From NCBI RefSeq assembly GCF_019444005.1, contig NZ_CP049304.1:2170001-2234000 (forward strand): a stretch of DNA of 64,000 nucleotides, read 5' to 3'. The notes under the pieces were generated by a model. That model saw nothing but the letters and a program-made list of their open reading frames with translations. It had not been told where the DNA came from and searched no databases. The number at the start of each line of letters is the position of its first letter. Within the stretch, counting starts at the first letter, position 1. This document shows, piece by piece, positions 19,542 through 28,838 of the stretch. A program made the position numbers and the translations under genes. The stretch comes from Liquorilactobacillus nagelii DSM 13675. GTDB lineage: Bacteria; Bacillota; Bacilli; Lactobacillales; Lactobacillaceae.

Positions 19542-21128
19542 ATGCCGCGAAAAATAAGTTTATTTTCAATTGTAATGTTAACCTTAAGCTCAATTATTGG
19601 TTCAGGATGGCTGTTTGGTTCAGGAATGGCAGCTCAGATAGCTGGACCAGCGGCGATTATTTCCTGGATTCTTGGGGGAGTAATTATTGGTGTAATTGCA
19701 TTGAATTATATTGAATTAGGAACAATGTTTCCAACGACTGGTGGGATGAGCCAGTATGCTTCTTTTTCGCATGGGCCATTACTTGGTTTTGTGGCCGGGT
19801 GGGCTAACTGGATTTCATTGTTAACAATCATTCCAATCGAAGCTGTTGCGGCTGTCCAATATATGAGTTCTTGGCCCTGGTCTTGGGCTAATTGGACCCG
19901 CGGCTTTATCTCTGATGGTAGCATTACTAATCAAGGGCTAGTGATCGTTTTTTTATTTATGGCGGCATTTACGTTATTGAATTTTTGGTCGGTCAAATTA
20001 TTGACCAGCTTTACTAGTTTAATTGCAGTATTTAAAATGGCGGTTCCGATCTTAACAATCGGAATTTTAATGTTGTCGGGTTTTGATACTAGTAATTTTA
20101 GCCACACAGCAGGGTTTATGCCGTATGGTAGTTCGACAATTTTTACTGCCACGACAGCTGCTGGAATTATTTTTTCATATAATGCTTTTCAAACAACGAT
20201 TAATATGGGCGATGAAATTGAAAATCCAGAGAAGAATATTTTTTGGGGAATTGTCATTTCTTTTGGGATCAGCATTATTATCTATACGCTATTGCAAGTG
20301 GCCTTTATTGGTTCAGTTCCAACGACTAAATTAGCTGCTGGCTGGCGCGGAATTAATTTTCAATCGCCATTTGCCGATATTGCTTTGTTATTAAATTTGA
20401 GCTGGTTGGCGGATATTTTATATATTGAGGCTTTTGTTTCGCCATTTGGCACTGGGGTTTCTTTTGTTGCCACGACTTCGCGTGCGCTAGCGGCTATGAC
20501 AACAACTCGTCATTTACCGACCTTTTTAGGACGACTTAGCCAAAAATATCAAACACCGCGTCGTTCAATGATTGTTAATTTGTTTTTAGGTATTTTAATG
20601 GCAGCCTGTTTTCGGAATTGGAGTGCATTATCAAATGTAATTTCAACTTCAACTCTAATTGCTTACATAACTGGTCCGGTAACTTTAATGACTTTTCGCA
20701 AATTAGCACCAGACTGGCAACGACCTTTCCGGTTAAAAGCTGCCCGAATATTAGCCCCTACAGCTTATTTGTTAGGCTGCTTAGCGATCTATTGGGCAAA
20801 ATGGCCGACAACGATTGAGGTTTTCGGTGTAATTGGATTGGGTTTGATTTTTTATATTATTTATGAAGTTCGACAACCAATGGGACACCAACAAATGCTT
20901 GCTAGTTTAAAGGGAGCTCGTTGGTTAGCCTTCGAACTTTTATGGTTGACAGTTATGTCTTTAATTGGCAGTCATCAATTTGGTGGCAGTGGTTGGGTAC
21001 CTTATCCTAGTGATTTCTTATTCGTGATTTTAGGTAGCTTAGGCTGCTACTTTTTAGGAATTCACGATGGCTACTTTGGTTTAGAAACCCAAACGGCTTG
21101 GAAATTAAATCGAAAAAGTAATTATTAG
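19542..21128 (+). CDS. APC-superfamily amino acid permease
   Basis: A 528-residue permease with about 12 membrane helices. The helix-1 unwound segment SSIIGSGWLFGS and the helix-3 GFVAGWANWIS region are typical of the amino acid-polyamine-organocation superfamily. NMGDEIENPEKN in the middle is a conserved family segment. Substrate is unknown; an amino acid is likely. TTTGGAGGA precedes the ATG and a TATAAT box lies at 19509-19514. No clear partner gene stands next to it. Confidence 0.85.
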   Translation: MPRKISLFSIVMLTLSSIIGSGWLFGSGMAAQIAGPAAIISWILGGVIIGVIALNYIELGTMFPTTGGMSQYASFSHGPLLGFVAGWANWISLLTIIPIEAVAAVQYMSSWPWSWANWTRGFISDGSITNQGLVIVFLFMAAFTLLNFWSVKLLTSFTSLIAVFKMAVPILTIGILMLSGFDTSNFSHTAGFMPYGSSTIFTATTAAGIIFSYNAFQTTINMGDEIENPEKNIFWGIVISFGISIIIYTLLQVAFIGSVPTTKLAAGWRGINFQSPFADIALLLNLSWLADILYIEAFVSPFGTGVSFVATTSRALAAMTTTRHLPTFLGRLSQKYQTPRRSMIVNLFLGILMAACFRNWSALSNVISTSTLIAYITGPVTLMTFRKLAPDWQRPFRLKAARILAPTAYLLGCLAIYWAKWPTTIEVFGVIGLGLIFYIIYEVRQPMGHQQMLASLKGARWLAFELLWLTVMSLIGSHQFGGSGWVPYPSDFLFVILGSLGCYFLGIHDGYFGLETQTAWKLNRKSNY

Positions 21129-21217
21129 GGTACAGTTTAGTTTTGAATAAGCCTAATTTAATAAAAATCATGCACAAATAAAATTCCTAGTAAATATAAA
21201 TTCTTTTTAATTTATTA

Positions 21218-21245
21218 TTGACTGTTAACAAATTTGTGATAAAAT
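21218..21245 (+). promoter_or_regulatory. Promoter of the heme-uptake operon
   Basis: TTGACT (21218-21223), 16 bases, TAAAAT (21240-21245), about 65 bases before the first NEAT-like gene. No Fur box could be recognised with confidence. Confidence 0.5.
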
Positions 21246-21311
21246 TTAAATTAAGTTAATTGATAGCAGATCTCAATTAGCTTAATAAAGTTTTGGGGGG
21301 ATTTATCACAA

Positions 21312-23114
21312 ATGATTAAGAAACGAAAAAGCTTTTGGTTAATCTGGTTAGCAACGGTATTTTTCTTAGCGCTCGGCTGGAGCAAAGCATCAGCCGCCGT
21401 AACTCAGGTTTTACCTGATGGCAGCTATGATGTTCAGACGAGCTATTATAGTGATGATGCAGCAAAACAGGCTTCAACAGCAATGAATAGTTTTTGGGGA
21501 CAAAGCAGTAAATTGATCGTCAAAAATAATCAGGCGACTTTAACTTTTACACAAAAATCAGCTATGAGTATGATGACTGACGCGACCTTTGATGGTCATC
21601 AGTTAAGAAAAACAGTAACAGGACAAACGGGAACGTGGAGCGTTAATTTATCACCACAAGAGGCAGTTAAGCTTGCGACACAGTCAGTTCATAGCGGAAC
21701 GGTCGGATATAATGTTAACGGTTACAAATCAACACAAAATTTTTACGTTAAGTTTGCAGACGGAATTCCAGCAGTAATTGAACAACCAGGAAAATATCAA
21801 TTAGACGTTAAATATGATGTTGCTGATGGGGAAAATGGTGACATTGATTCTGGTGAACCTTCGATGATTCAAAGCGGCGGTTTATGGGCTAACCAGATTA
21901 CCTATCATTTGAATAGTGATGGTACAGCTGACTTAACTTTAGCTCAACCAAAAATGATGGATTATATGACGTGGTTATCAATTGATGGCCAAAAAATGAC
22001 GAAACAAGTTACTGATCCAAAAGCAACTTCGGGAAACTGGACGGTAACACTGCCATTGAGCAGCGTTGAAAAACTTGCAGCAGGCAAGACTTTAATTGGC
22101 AACATGAGTTATACGGTACCTAATCTATTTACCCATAATGTAAATGTTATAATTGTTATAAATGATAGCCAACTGATAACGGCTGATCCGCTAGCAACAA
22201 CAGCGGTTCCTGAACCGACAACGGATGCCAATGAAGGTAATGACTCACAGTCAGTTACAAACAGTTCATCAACAACTCAACCAACAACGAGTAATTCGTC
22301 AACTGTGAAGAATCTAACTGGCAGCGCAACAATACCAAGTACGGAGACAAGCAGTTCAGCTACAACGGTTAAACAATCTTCGAGCAAGACAGTAAAAACT
22401 TCGAGTTCAGCTGTGAAAAATGAACAGTCAGCGACTTCAACTATGAATGTAATCTACAATAAAATTGGCAGTCATGGAGAAGATTTAAATCAGCCTTCAA
22501 TGATTCAAAGTGATAATATTTGGTCTGATAATATTCTTTTAGAAAAAAATGATGATGGTACAGTTAAAGTGACTTTACTTCAACCGCGGTTAATGGATTA
22601 TATGACGAGTGTTAGTTTCGCTGGTGTATCAATGGTTAAACATGTTACTTCAACTAATGATGCAGTGAAAGGCAGCGGAAGCTGGACCGCGATTTTATCT
22701 AAGGAACAGGCAACTAAGCTAAAAGTAGGCAATAAAATTGCTGTTCAGGTTTCTTATACTGTTCCAGGAGCTTTCACGCATAATGAGTCTGCATTAGTAG
22801 TAATTAAGAGTATTACTGCTGGTCAACCTAAAGATGTTACTTCAATTGTAAAAACTGCTTCGTCGGGGACAACTGATCAATTAGCACCGGTAGTGGCCGT
22901 GACGGGTAAACCAAGTATTTCTTCAATGAGTAATACTGCAGCACCAGCAGCTGTAGATACAACATCATTAACAGGTAGTAAAAATCAAAAATTTTTGCCA
23001 CAAACAGGAAATTCGGGTTCCCTTTTCTTGACAATTCTGGGTATTATGGTATTAGCAATTACTGCAATAATTGGAATGTTCAATTTAAGGAGAAAAAATG
23101 AAAAAGAATTTTAA
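21312..23114 (+). CDS. Cell-wall-anchored protein with NEAT-like repeats
   Basis: A 600-residue surface protein: signal peptide (hydrophobic core, cleavage near ASA at 28), three NEAT-like beta modules (about 35-150, 160-292, 378-505), Ser/Thr-rich linkers, then LPQTG, membrane helix and a basic tail. Modules 2 and 3 are close relatives: each has PSMIQS...W, then MDYMT, then Y-T-V-P-x-x-F-T-H-N in place of the usual NEAT tyrosine motif. NEAT domains bind heme in Gram-positive iron uptake, so this protein probably captures heme at the surface and passes it on. It overlaps the next NEAT gene by 17 bases and leads the heme operon. Ligand residues here are unproven. Confidence 0.75.
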   Translation: MIKKRKSFWLIWLATVFFLALGWSKASAAVTQVLPDGSYDVQTSYYSDDAAKQASTAMNSFWGQSSKLIVKNNQATLTFTQKSAMSMMTDATFDGHQLRKTVTGQTGTWSVNLSPQEAVKLATQSVHSGTVGYNVNGYKSTQNFYVKFADGIPAVIEQPGKYQLDVKYDVADGENGDIDSGEPSMIQSGGLWANQITYHLNSDGTADLTLAQPKMMDYMTWLSIDGQKMTKQVTDPKATSGNWTVTLPLSSVEKLAAGKTLIGNMSYTVPNLFTHNVNVIIVINDSQLITADPLATTAVPEPTTDANEGNDSQSVTNSSSTTQPTTSNSSTVKNLTGSATIPSTETSSSATTVKQSSSKTVKTSSSAVKNEQSATSTMNVIYNKIGSHGEDLNQPSMIQSDNIWSDNILLEKNDDGTVKVTLLQPRLMDYMTSVSFAGVSMVKHVTSTNDAVKGSGSWTAILSKEQATKLKVGNKIAVQVSYTVPGAFTHNESALVVIKSITAGQPKDVTSIVKTASSGTTDQLAPVVAVTGKPSISSMSNTAAPAAVDTTSLTGSKNQKFLPQTGNSGSLFLTILGIMVLAITAIIGMFNLRRKNEKEF

Positions 23115-23940
23115 GCTTTTATTAGGGGTTTTCACGGCAGTTATATTTTTTTTATTGAGTGGAATGAGTTCAGCTTCGGCTGCATCATATCAAGTTAACT
23201 ATACGATTGAAAAGTATGGGACAACGCAAACTTCAGTAGCAGATGCTTACTTTGTCAAGCCAGCAACTGTTATGGTAGAAAATAATCAATATTCAGTTCA
23301 AATGACGATTAAAACAAATCATAATTTGGGGTCTTTCCCAGTCCAAATTTTAAACGTTAATGGACAAACACCGCAAATTCAAAAACAAACTAGCGGAGAT
23401 AGTGATTATTATACTTTTACTTTTAACACGGCAACAGTTCGTAAAACATTGAGTGGAAATATGAAAGTAGATATTGATAGCATTAATTACCATCACTACT
23501 ATGGTTTTGATATTGCACTTGATGCTGGGCAGGTACCGGATTTAACTCAGAGTCAGCCGGCTCAAACAGCAGCAGCTCAATCGCAGCAAACTTCTGCTGC
23601 AAGTCAATCTTCAGCAACAACTTCAACGGCTGCAGTTGCTAGCAATTCAAACTCGGCTGCTAGTTCAAAGAATGTTTCAAGTACAAGCAATGTTTCGAGC
23701 GTCAACAGCAATTCAAGTTCAGCAGTTTCTAGTTCAGAAAAAAAAGCATCACATGTGACTAGCAAAAAAGCTACCGCTAAAGCTAAAAGCAGTGGTAAAG
23801 AAAATAATAATAAAAGTAGTAAGCAAGAAACTCACAAAAAGAAAAATAATTCGGTGCTAAGTAAGGCTGCTATGACCCTTGCAATTATTGGTGGCCTAGG
23901 TATCGGGGCTTGGGGGGTAATTCATAATTATCGCGGATAA
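23098..23940 (+). CDS. Membrane-anchored single NEAT-domain protein
   Basis: A 280-residue protein: signal peptide ending near SASAA, one NEAT domain (about 30-145), a Ser/Ala-rich then Lys-rich linker, and a C-terminal membrane helix (AMTLAIIGGLGIGAWGVI) with no LPxTG. The segment INYHHYYGFDIAL matches the NEAT heme-binding strand, where a tyrosine normally holds the iron. It is likely the membrane-proximal relay between the wall protein and the ABC importer. AAGGAG precedes the ATG inside the upstream gene. Its end sits directly before the binding-protein gene, whose start is unusual. Confidence 0.75.
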   Translation: MKKNFKLLLGVFTAVIFFLLSGMSSASAASYQVNYTIEKYGTTQTSVADAYFVKPATVMVENNQYSVQMTIKTNHNLGSFPVQILNVNGQTPQIQKQTSGDSDYYTFTFNTATVRKTLSGNMKVDIDSINYHHYYGFDIALDAGQVPDLTQSQPAQTAAAQSQQTSAASQSSATTSTAAVASNSNSAASSKNVSSTSNVSSVNSNSSSAVSSSEKKASHVTSKKATAKAKSSGKENNNKSSKQETHKKKNNSVLSKAAMTLAIIGGLGIGAWGVIHNYRG

Positions 23941-24799
23941 ACGAACTAAGCTTTGGCTGATAGCAAGTTTATTCATTGTCTTATTAGGTGGCGGTATTCT
24001 TTATAGTTTTTGGTACCGTCCTAGTCAACCACATCGACAGACGACTCGTGTTATAGCTACAACGACAGCAATTACTGCGATTATGGCTAAGTTGGATGTT
24101 AAGTTGGTGGCAGTTCCAACCACAACTCAGACATTGCCGCAGCAATATCGAAAATTACCCCGAGTTGGGAATCATGTCAGTATAAATTGGCAAAATTTAC
24201 TGGCTGCTAAACCGGACGTGGTTTATGTAGATTCTGAATTAGCTGATGAATATCAAGCTAAGCTTAAAGAACAGAAAATTACGATGAAGGCTTTGGACTT
24301 ACAAACTTATCCGCAGATGTTGAAGACAATTAAATATCTTGGTGAAAAATACGGAAAACAAACAGCTGCCAAAAAATTAATTGCGCAGTTGCAAATAAAA
24401 ACAGTTCATCGAAAAAAGCATCCCCGGGTTTTAATCCTCATGGGGATGCCAGGCGGCAGTTTTTTGGCAATGAACAATAAAAGCTATTTAGGTGAATTAG
24501 TTGAAAAAGCAGGCGGGAAAGTAGTGGGCGCTGATCCACACTCGCTTTATACTAGCCCCAATAGTGAAAAAATTGCTCAAGCGAATCCCCAAATTGTAAT
24601 TCGCTTAGCGCATGCAATGCCAACTGAAGTTGAAGCTGCGTTTAAAATAGCTTTTCAAGCTGATCCGTATAATCAATTAATAGCGGTAAAAAATCACCAT
24701 GTGTATGATGTTAAAGCACCAGTGTTTTCACCAACCGCGAATTTGCAAGTGAACAAAGCATATTCTCAGATTAAGGAGTGGGTTAATCAAGTTGAATAA
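23927..24799 (+). CDS. Heme/iron ABC transporter substrate-binding protein, start at non-canonical ATT
   Basis: A protein of about 290 residues of the periplasmic-binding-protein-like family for heme, siderophore or cobalamin. Starting at the first ATG (24083) would delete the N-terminal anchor and first strand. The open frame upstream encodes a clean signal/anchor (KLWLIASLFIVLLGGGILY) and RVIATTTAITAIMAKLDVKL, the normal first strand of this family. Between the in-frame TAA (23918-23920) and 24083 there is no ATG, GTG or TTG. ATT at 23927, 9 bases after a run of six G, is the best candidate; ATA at 23924 is the alternative. No lipobox cysteine is seen, so it stays membrane-anchored. It overlaps the permease gene by 8 bases. 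Confidence 0.7.
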   Translation: MIADKRTKLWLIASLFIVLLGGGILYSFWYRPSQPHRQTTRVIATTTAITAIMAKLDVKLVAVPTTTQTLPQQYRKLPRVGNHVSINWQNLLAAKPDVVYVDSELADEYQAKLKEQKITMKALDLQTYPQMLKTIKYLGEKYGKQTAAKKLIAQLQIKTVHRKKHPRVLILMGMPGGSFLAMNNKSYLGELVEKAGGKVVGADPHSLYTSPNSEKIAQANPQIVIRLAHAMPTEVEAAFKIAFQADPYNQLIAVKNHHVYDVKAPVFSPTANLQVNKAYSQIKEWVNQVE

Positions 24800-25706
24800 G
24801 AAAAATTGGTTGTTAGGTTCAATGTTGGCTGGCTGTATTTTATTAATTTTCTTACAGTTGAGCTTACAAATGAATTTTGCCAACAATTGGCAGCTGATTT
24901 TTTGGCAATTAAGATTACCTCGTCTATTATTTGTGCTCGGCACTGGACTTTGTCTAGGGCTGAGCACTTTATTATTAGCGGCGACTTTGAGACAGCCGTA
25001 TATAGACGGGTCGATGCTTGGAATTGCCAATGGAGCAGAATTATTAGTTGCTTTACTAACAATTATAAATGCTAATGTGTTGACATACCGTGTATTAGTT
25101 GGGGCGTTGGCTGGAGTTTTGTGTCTTTTTTTATTAAGAGGCAGTGTCTTTAAGTTGAAAACACGGCCTGTATTTATGATTATTGGTGGATTTTGTTTAG
25201 CCATGTTTTTTAACGCACTAACGGTTATTTTAACTAGCAATAGTGGTTGGATTGGTAAAAGTATGGGTAATGTGACTTGGATAGATGTAATTTGGTTGTT
25301 AATTATTTTAGTTGGCGGTAGTTTTTTTTGGTTGTTATATGGCCGGTATTTGCCATACTTTGCCTTACCTGAAATACAAACTCGGCAGTTAGCTTTTCCT
25401 GAGACTCAAGTTGCCATGACTTTTCAAATAATTGCTGCTTTGTCGCTGGGAGCTGCTACAGCTGTTTTAGGAACCGCATTTTTTGCTGGAGTTGTTTTAA
25501 ATCAATTGATAAAAGAATTAACTAAATTAGGTATAGTGGCGCGCTTGCCTTTAGTAGCGATTTTTAGTATTTTAATGATATTAACTGCTGATACTTTAGG
25601 ACATTTTGCATTTTATCCAACCGAATTACCCACTAATGCTGTGTTATTATTATTATTAGCTCCAGCATTTGTCTTTTTGATTGTGAGGTGGTCCCGTGCA
25701 CTTTGA
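24792..25706 (+). CDS. FecCD-type ABC permease for heme/iron
   Basis: A 304-residue polytopic membrane protein of the BtuC/FecCD family, the channel of the heme/iron importer. The LRLPRLLFVLGTGLCLG segment near the N-terminus and LGTAFFAGVVLNQL near residue 220 are family features. It is slightly shorter than typical FecCD permeases (about 330 residues). The start is TTG at 24792 inside the binding-protein gene, with GGAG upstream. It overlaps the ATPase gene, so the three transporter genes are translationally coupled. Confidence 0.83.
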   Translation: MNKKNWLLGSMLAGCILLIFLQLSLQMNFANNWQLIFWQLRLPRLLFVLGTGLCLGLSTLLLAATLRQPYIDGSMLGIANGAELLVALLTIINANVLTYRVLVGALAGVLCLFLLRGSVFKLKTRPVFMIIGGFCLAMFFNALTVILTSNSGWIGKSMGNVTWIDVIWLLIILVGGSFFWLLYGRYLPYFALPEIQTRQLAFPETQVAMTFQIIAALSLGAATAVLGTAFFAGVVLNQLIKELTKLGIVARLPLVAIFSILMILTADTLGHFAFYPTELPTNAVLLLLLAPAFVFLIVRWSRAL

Positions 25707-26406
25707 AGATTTACAAGCTGACTACCAAGGACAAATGGTTTTTGAAAAAATTAGTGCCCGGCTGTCAACTGGTAAGATTACCACTTTATTAGGCTTAAAT
25801 GGCAGTGGAAAATCAACGTTGATGCTGTTACTGGCAAGTCTTAAGTCAGCCAATTTGGGAACAATTGAGGCTATGGGAGAGAAAATCTTCTATTTACCTC
25901 AAAAAAATCAAGTTTTCGATTATTTAACGGTTGAAGAGCTCCTGACAATTAATCAGACTAAGGATCTTACTCGATTAAATCGTTTAATTGAATTATTCGG
26001 GTTAAAATCATTATTACAGCGGGACATTAGTCTGTTATCTGGTGGACAACAGCAGCGGGCTTGGCTGGTATATGCTTTGTCACAGCCGGCTGAAATTTTA
26101 TTGCTTGATGAGCCATTAACGTATTTAGATTTAAAGTATCAACAAAAATTTTTTACAGCTTTGAAATGGCAGCAGCGAGCAGGGCGGACAATCTTGTTAA
26201 GTCTGCATGATATTATTTTTGCGGCTCGCTGTAGTCAAAACATTTGGTTTTTAACAAATAATAAATTGGTTAGTGGCACAGCAAGAAAAATGTTGACGGG
26301 TAAAAACTTGGTTGATTACTTGGAATTGAGTTCTAATTATGCGCAGATGTTATTATCTGCAATTCGAAGGGAAGAAGTTTATGAAAAAAGGAGTACTACT
26401 GATTAA
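25696..26406 (+). CDS. ABC transporter ATPase for heme/iron import
   Basis: A 236-residue ATPase. Walker A is GLNGSGKST, the signature LSGGQQQR, Walker B EILLLDEP, and the H-loop SLHD; all are intact. It starts at GTG 25696, overlapping the permease stop, with GAGGTGG upstream. It powers the importer formed with the two preceding genes. The ferrochelatase start lies inside its 3' end. Confidence 0.9.
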   Translation: MHFEDLQADYQGQMVFEKISARLSTGKITTLLGLNGSGKSTLMLLLASLKSANLGTIEAMGEKIFYLPQKNQVFDYLTVEELLTINQTKDLTRLNRLIELFGLKSLLQRDISLLSGGQQQRAWLVYALSQPAEILLLDEPLTYLDLKYQQKFFTALKWQQRAGRTILLSLHDIIFAARCSQNIWFLTNNKLVSGTARKMLTGKNLVDYLELSSNYAQMLLSAIRREEVYEKRSTTD

Positions 26407-27331
26407 TTTGGGAACACCTGCGAGTCCAACGCCTACTGCTGTTCGCGAATATTTAAAACGTTTTTTGAGTGATCCACGAGTAATTGACATGCCAGCTTGG
26501 AAGTGGAAGCCAATTTTGAATACCATGATTTTACCTCATCGTCCAGCTAAGTCCGCTGAACTATATCGACAAATTTGGTCAAAAGAAAATGGCTCACCAT
26601 TGCTTTATTATACTCAGCAACAAGCACAACAATTGCAAGAACTGTTGCCTGAGCATGAGGTTCGTTTTGCAATGAGCTATAGTCATCCGTTAATTGCAAC
26701 CGAATTAGAGCGGTTTGATCAAAATCAAATTACTGATTTAACGATTATTCCAATGTATCCCCAATATTCCACAACGACAGTTGGTTCGGTAGTTGATGAT
26801 ATTAACCGCTTTTATTTGGAACGGATTAAAATTCCAAACTTGCGGGTTATTACGGATTTTTGTGATTTCAAGCCATATATTAAGGCGTTAGCAGCTAAAA
26901 TTAAAGCTGAAATTGCGAATTTTAACCCTGACCAAATTTTGTTTTCTTATCATGGTATTCCTCAAAGCTATGTAACAAAGGGTGATCCTTATCAAGAGCG
27001 CTGTGAAACAACCACCAAATTGTTGCGGGCAGAATTAGCAACTGAAATTCCAATTCAGCAGACTTATCAGTCACGATTTGGACCCGATGAATGGCTAAAG
27101 CCGGCAACTGATGAGACACTCAAACAGTTACCGGCAAATGGAACTAAACGTGTACTTGTAGTTGCTCCAAGTTTTGTAGCAGATTGTTTGGAGACTTTAC
27201 ATGAATTAGATGTTGAGAATCGTGATTATTTTTTAACAAATGGAGGAGCAGATTTTCGATTGGTACCAGCTTTGAATGCAGATGAGAGCTTTACTCAAGT
27301 TTTACGACAGCTGGTGCTTAATTTACGCTGA
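26381..27331 (+). CDS. hemH: Ferrochelatase (HemH/CpfC family)
   Basis: A 316-residue enzyme that exchanges ferrous iron and porphyrin. KKGVLLINLGTP at the N-terminus and the catalytic-site FSYHGIPQ near residue 190 are diagnostic. The longer frame starting at 26339 is rejected because CGAAGGGAAG lies 8-15 bases before 26381. In a Gram-positive heme pathway it would act on coproporphyrin, but no other heme-synthesis gene is in the window. Coupling to heme uptake suggests it may supply iron insertion for imported porphyrin or work in reverse; both are inference. Confidence 0.9.
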   Translation: MKKGVLLINLGTPASPTPTAVREYLKRFLSDPRVIDMPAWKWKPILNTMILPHRPAKSAELYRQIWSKENGSPLLYYTQQQAQQLQELLPEHEVRFAMSYSHPLIATELERFDQNQITDLTIIPMYPQYSTTTVGSVVDDINRFYLERIKIPNLRVITDFCDFKPYIKALAAKIKAEIANFNPDQILFSYHGIPQSYVTKGDPYQERCETTTKLLRAELATEIPIQQTYQSRFGPDEWLKPATDETLKQLPANGTKRVLVVAPSFVADCLETLHELDVENRDYFLTNGGADFRLVPALNADESFTQVLRQLVLNLR

Positions 27332-27333
27332 AC

Positions 27334-27807
27334 CTACAATTTCTTAATAAACCAGCGATCACAAGCAGAATGACTGCTGCCAGCAAGTGGAGCGGATAAT
27401 TGTTCAAAGCCGAAATGTTGATACAGGCCAATTGCACTATCAAGATTGGCAAAAGTTTCAATGTACAGTTGCTGGTAGCCCAACTGAGCAGCTAGTTTGA
27501 TTGAACGAAGCATGATTTCTTTACCGAAACCGTGACCGCGGGCTTCCGGTAAAAAGTAGAGTTTTTGCAGTTCAGCAGTTTGTTTAGAAAAAGGGCCAAA
27601 ACCACCACATCCTAGGATTTGGTTTTGCTCAACGATTACCCAAAAAGCAGCTTTTTGTGGCTGATGGTTATAGTATCCAGCTAAATCGGCTAATTGTGGA
27701 TCGTAATAAGCTGTTCCAGGTAAATTGTCATGAAACTCTTGTAAAGTAGTTTGAATAATATTTTTAACGGCTGAATTATCAGCTGTTTTTATTTGGCGTA
27801 AATGCAT
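27334..27807 (-). CDS. GNAT-family N-acetyltransferase
   Basis: A 157-residue acetyltransferase. The acetyl-CoA site is in YFLPEARGHGFGKEIMLRSI (R-G-x-G-x-G/A pattern), and GLYQHFGFEQL is the usual last strand. The TTG start 15 bases upstream is rejected: GGAG lies 7-10 bases before the ATG at 27807. It converges on hemH with only 2 bases between stops and no visible terminator. Acceptor substrate unknown. Confidence 0.82.
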   Translation of the reverse strand: MHLRQIKTADNSAVKNIIQTTLQEFHDNLPGTAYYDPQLADLAGYYNHQPQKAAFWVIVEQNQILGCGGFGPFSKQTAELQKLYFLPEARGHGFGKEIMLRSIKLAAQLGYQQLYIETFANLDSAIGLYQHFGFEQLSAPLAGSSHSACDRWFIKKL

Positions 27808-27912
27808 TATAATCAACTCCAAAAGGTATTTAATAAAAATAATGTAGCATTTTGCGTCGGCTTATGCAAAAATTAGTTTACAAAATGTTGTTGTTGGTTT
27901 GGAGGGATAAAC

Positions 27913-28770
27913 TTGGAAAACCCAGCACGTATCTTGCTTACAGAAGATTTTTCGGCTGTTGGTCAATTGTCCACTACGGCTGCATTACTGTTATTGAGTG
28001 CCTTTAAAGTACCATTAGCAATTCTACCCAGCAGTTTATTATCGACACAGTCAGAAGGGTTTGGAACACCGATTAGCTTGTCAACAACTGAGTGGGCTAC
28101 TAAGACATTAGAGCATTGGAAATTAGCTGGCATTCAACTAAGCGGGTCATTAATTGGCTACTTTGCTGAACAGCAATTTGGTGAGTTATTGTTAAGCAAG
28201 GTTACTGTCAGTCAGCGACTAACTTTACTGGATCCGGTGATGGCGGATAATGGTTGCTTTTATCCAGCAATTACATCGTCTCACGTGAAAATTTTACAAA
28301 AACTATTAGCAAGATCGTTATTTTGTACTCCTAATCTGACAGAAGCCTGTTTTTTACTGAATCAACCGTATGTGGCACAACCGACTGAAAAGCAGCTCGC
28401 CGATTGGTTGCAACGATTGCAAGAAAAGCAATTAAAAGGTGGCAAAACAGTTATTACGGGGATTACATTAGCTGAACAGACTGGTTGTGTCTGGCTTGAA
28501 GGTGGACAATTGCAATTTGCAATGTATCCTAATTTAGCGGGACATTTTTATGGCAGTGGGGATGTTTTTGCCGCTTTACTGTTTGGCTTGCTATGGCAGA
28601 AAGTACCATGGTCAACAGCAATTAAGCTAGCGACCTTTTTTTTGCATGATTCGCTAAAAAGGCAAGTACAACTGACAGATATCCAACGCCGATTCGGGAT
28701 AGAATTGGGCCCATTATTAGTCAAGATTGAAAATTTTTTGGTTGAAAAGGCTGATAATCACAATAATTAG
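27913..28770 (+). CDS. Pyridoxal/pyridoxamine kinase (PfkB family)
   Basis: A 285-residue kinase resembling PdxK/PdxY-type pyridoxal kinases. LLDPVMADNG near residue 105 and the catalytic GHFYGSGDVFAALL near residue 213, with the Asp of GSGD as catalytic base, match the ribokinase superfamily. TPNLTEACFLL is typical for vitamin B6 kinases. It starts at TTG behind GGAGGG. The next gene encodes an ECF S-component, so the pair probably imports and traps a B6 vitamer. Confidence 0.78.
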   Translation: MENPARILLTEDFSAVGQLSTTAALLLLSAFKVPLAILPSSLLSTQSEGFGTPISLSTTEWATKTLEHWKLAGIQLSGSLIGYFAEQQFGELLLSKVTVSQRLTLLDPVMADNGCFYPAITSSHVKILQKLLARSLFCTPNLTEACFLLNQPYVAQPTEKQLADWLQRLQEKQLKGGKTVITGITLAEQTGCVWLEGGQLQFAMYPNLAGHFYGSGDVFAALLFGLLWQKVPWSTAIKLATFFLHDSLKRQVQLTDIQRRFGIELGPLLVKIENFLVEKADNHNN

Positions 28771-28838
28771 TGTTAAAATTGATGAAAATTAGTTTTTGAT
28801 TAAAGAATGATTTCAGTATTTTTAATGGAGGTATCAAA

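Noticed and set aside
24728..25240. 170-codon minus-strand ORF within the heme permease gene
   Set aside because: Antisense to a well-recognised overlapping operon; basic, low-complexity product with no ribosome binding site.
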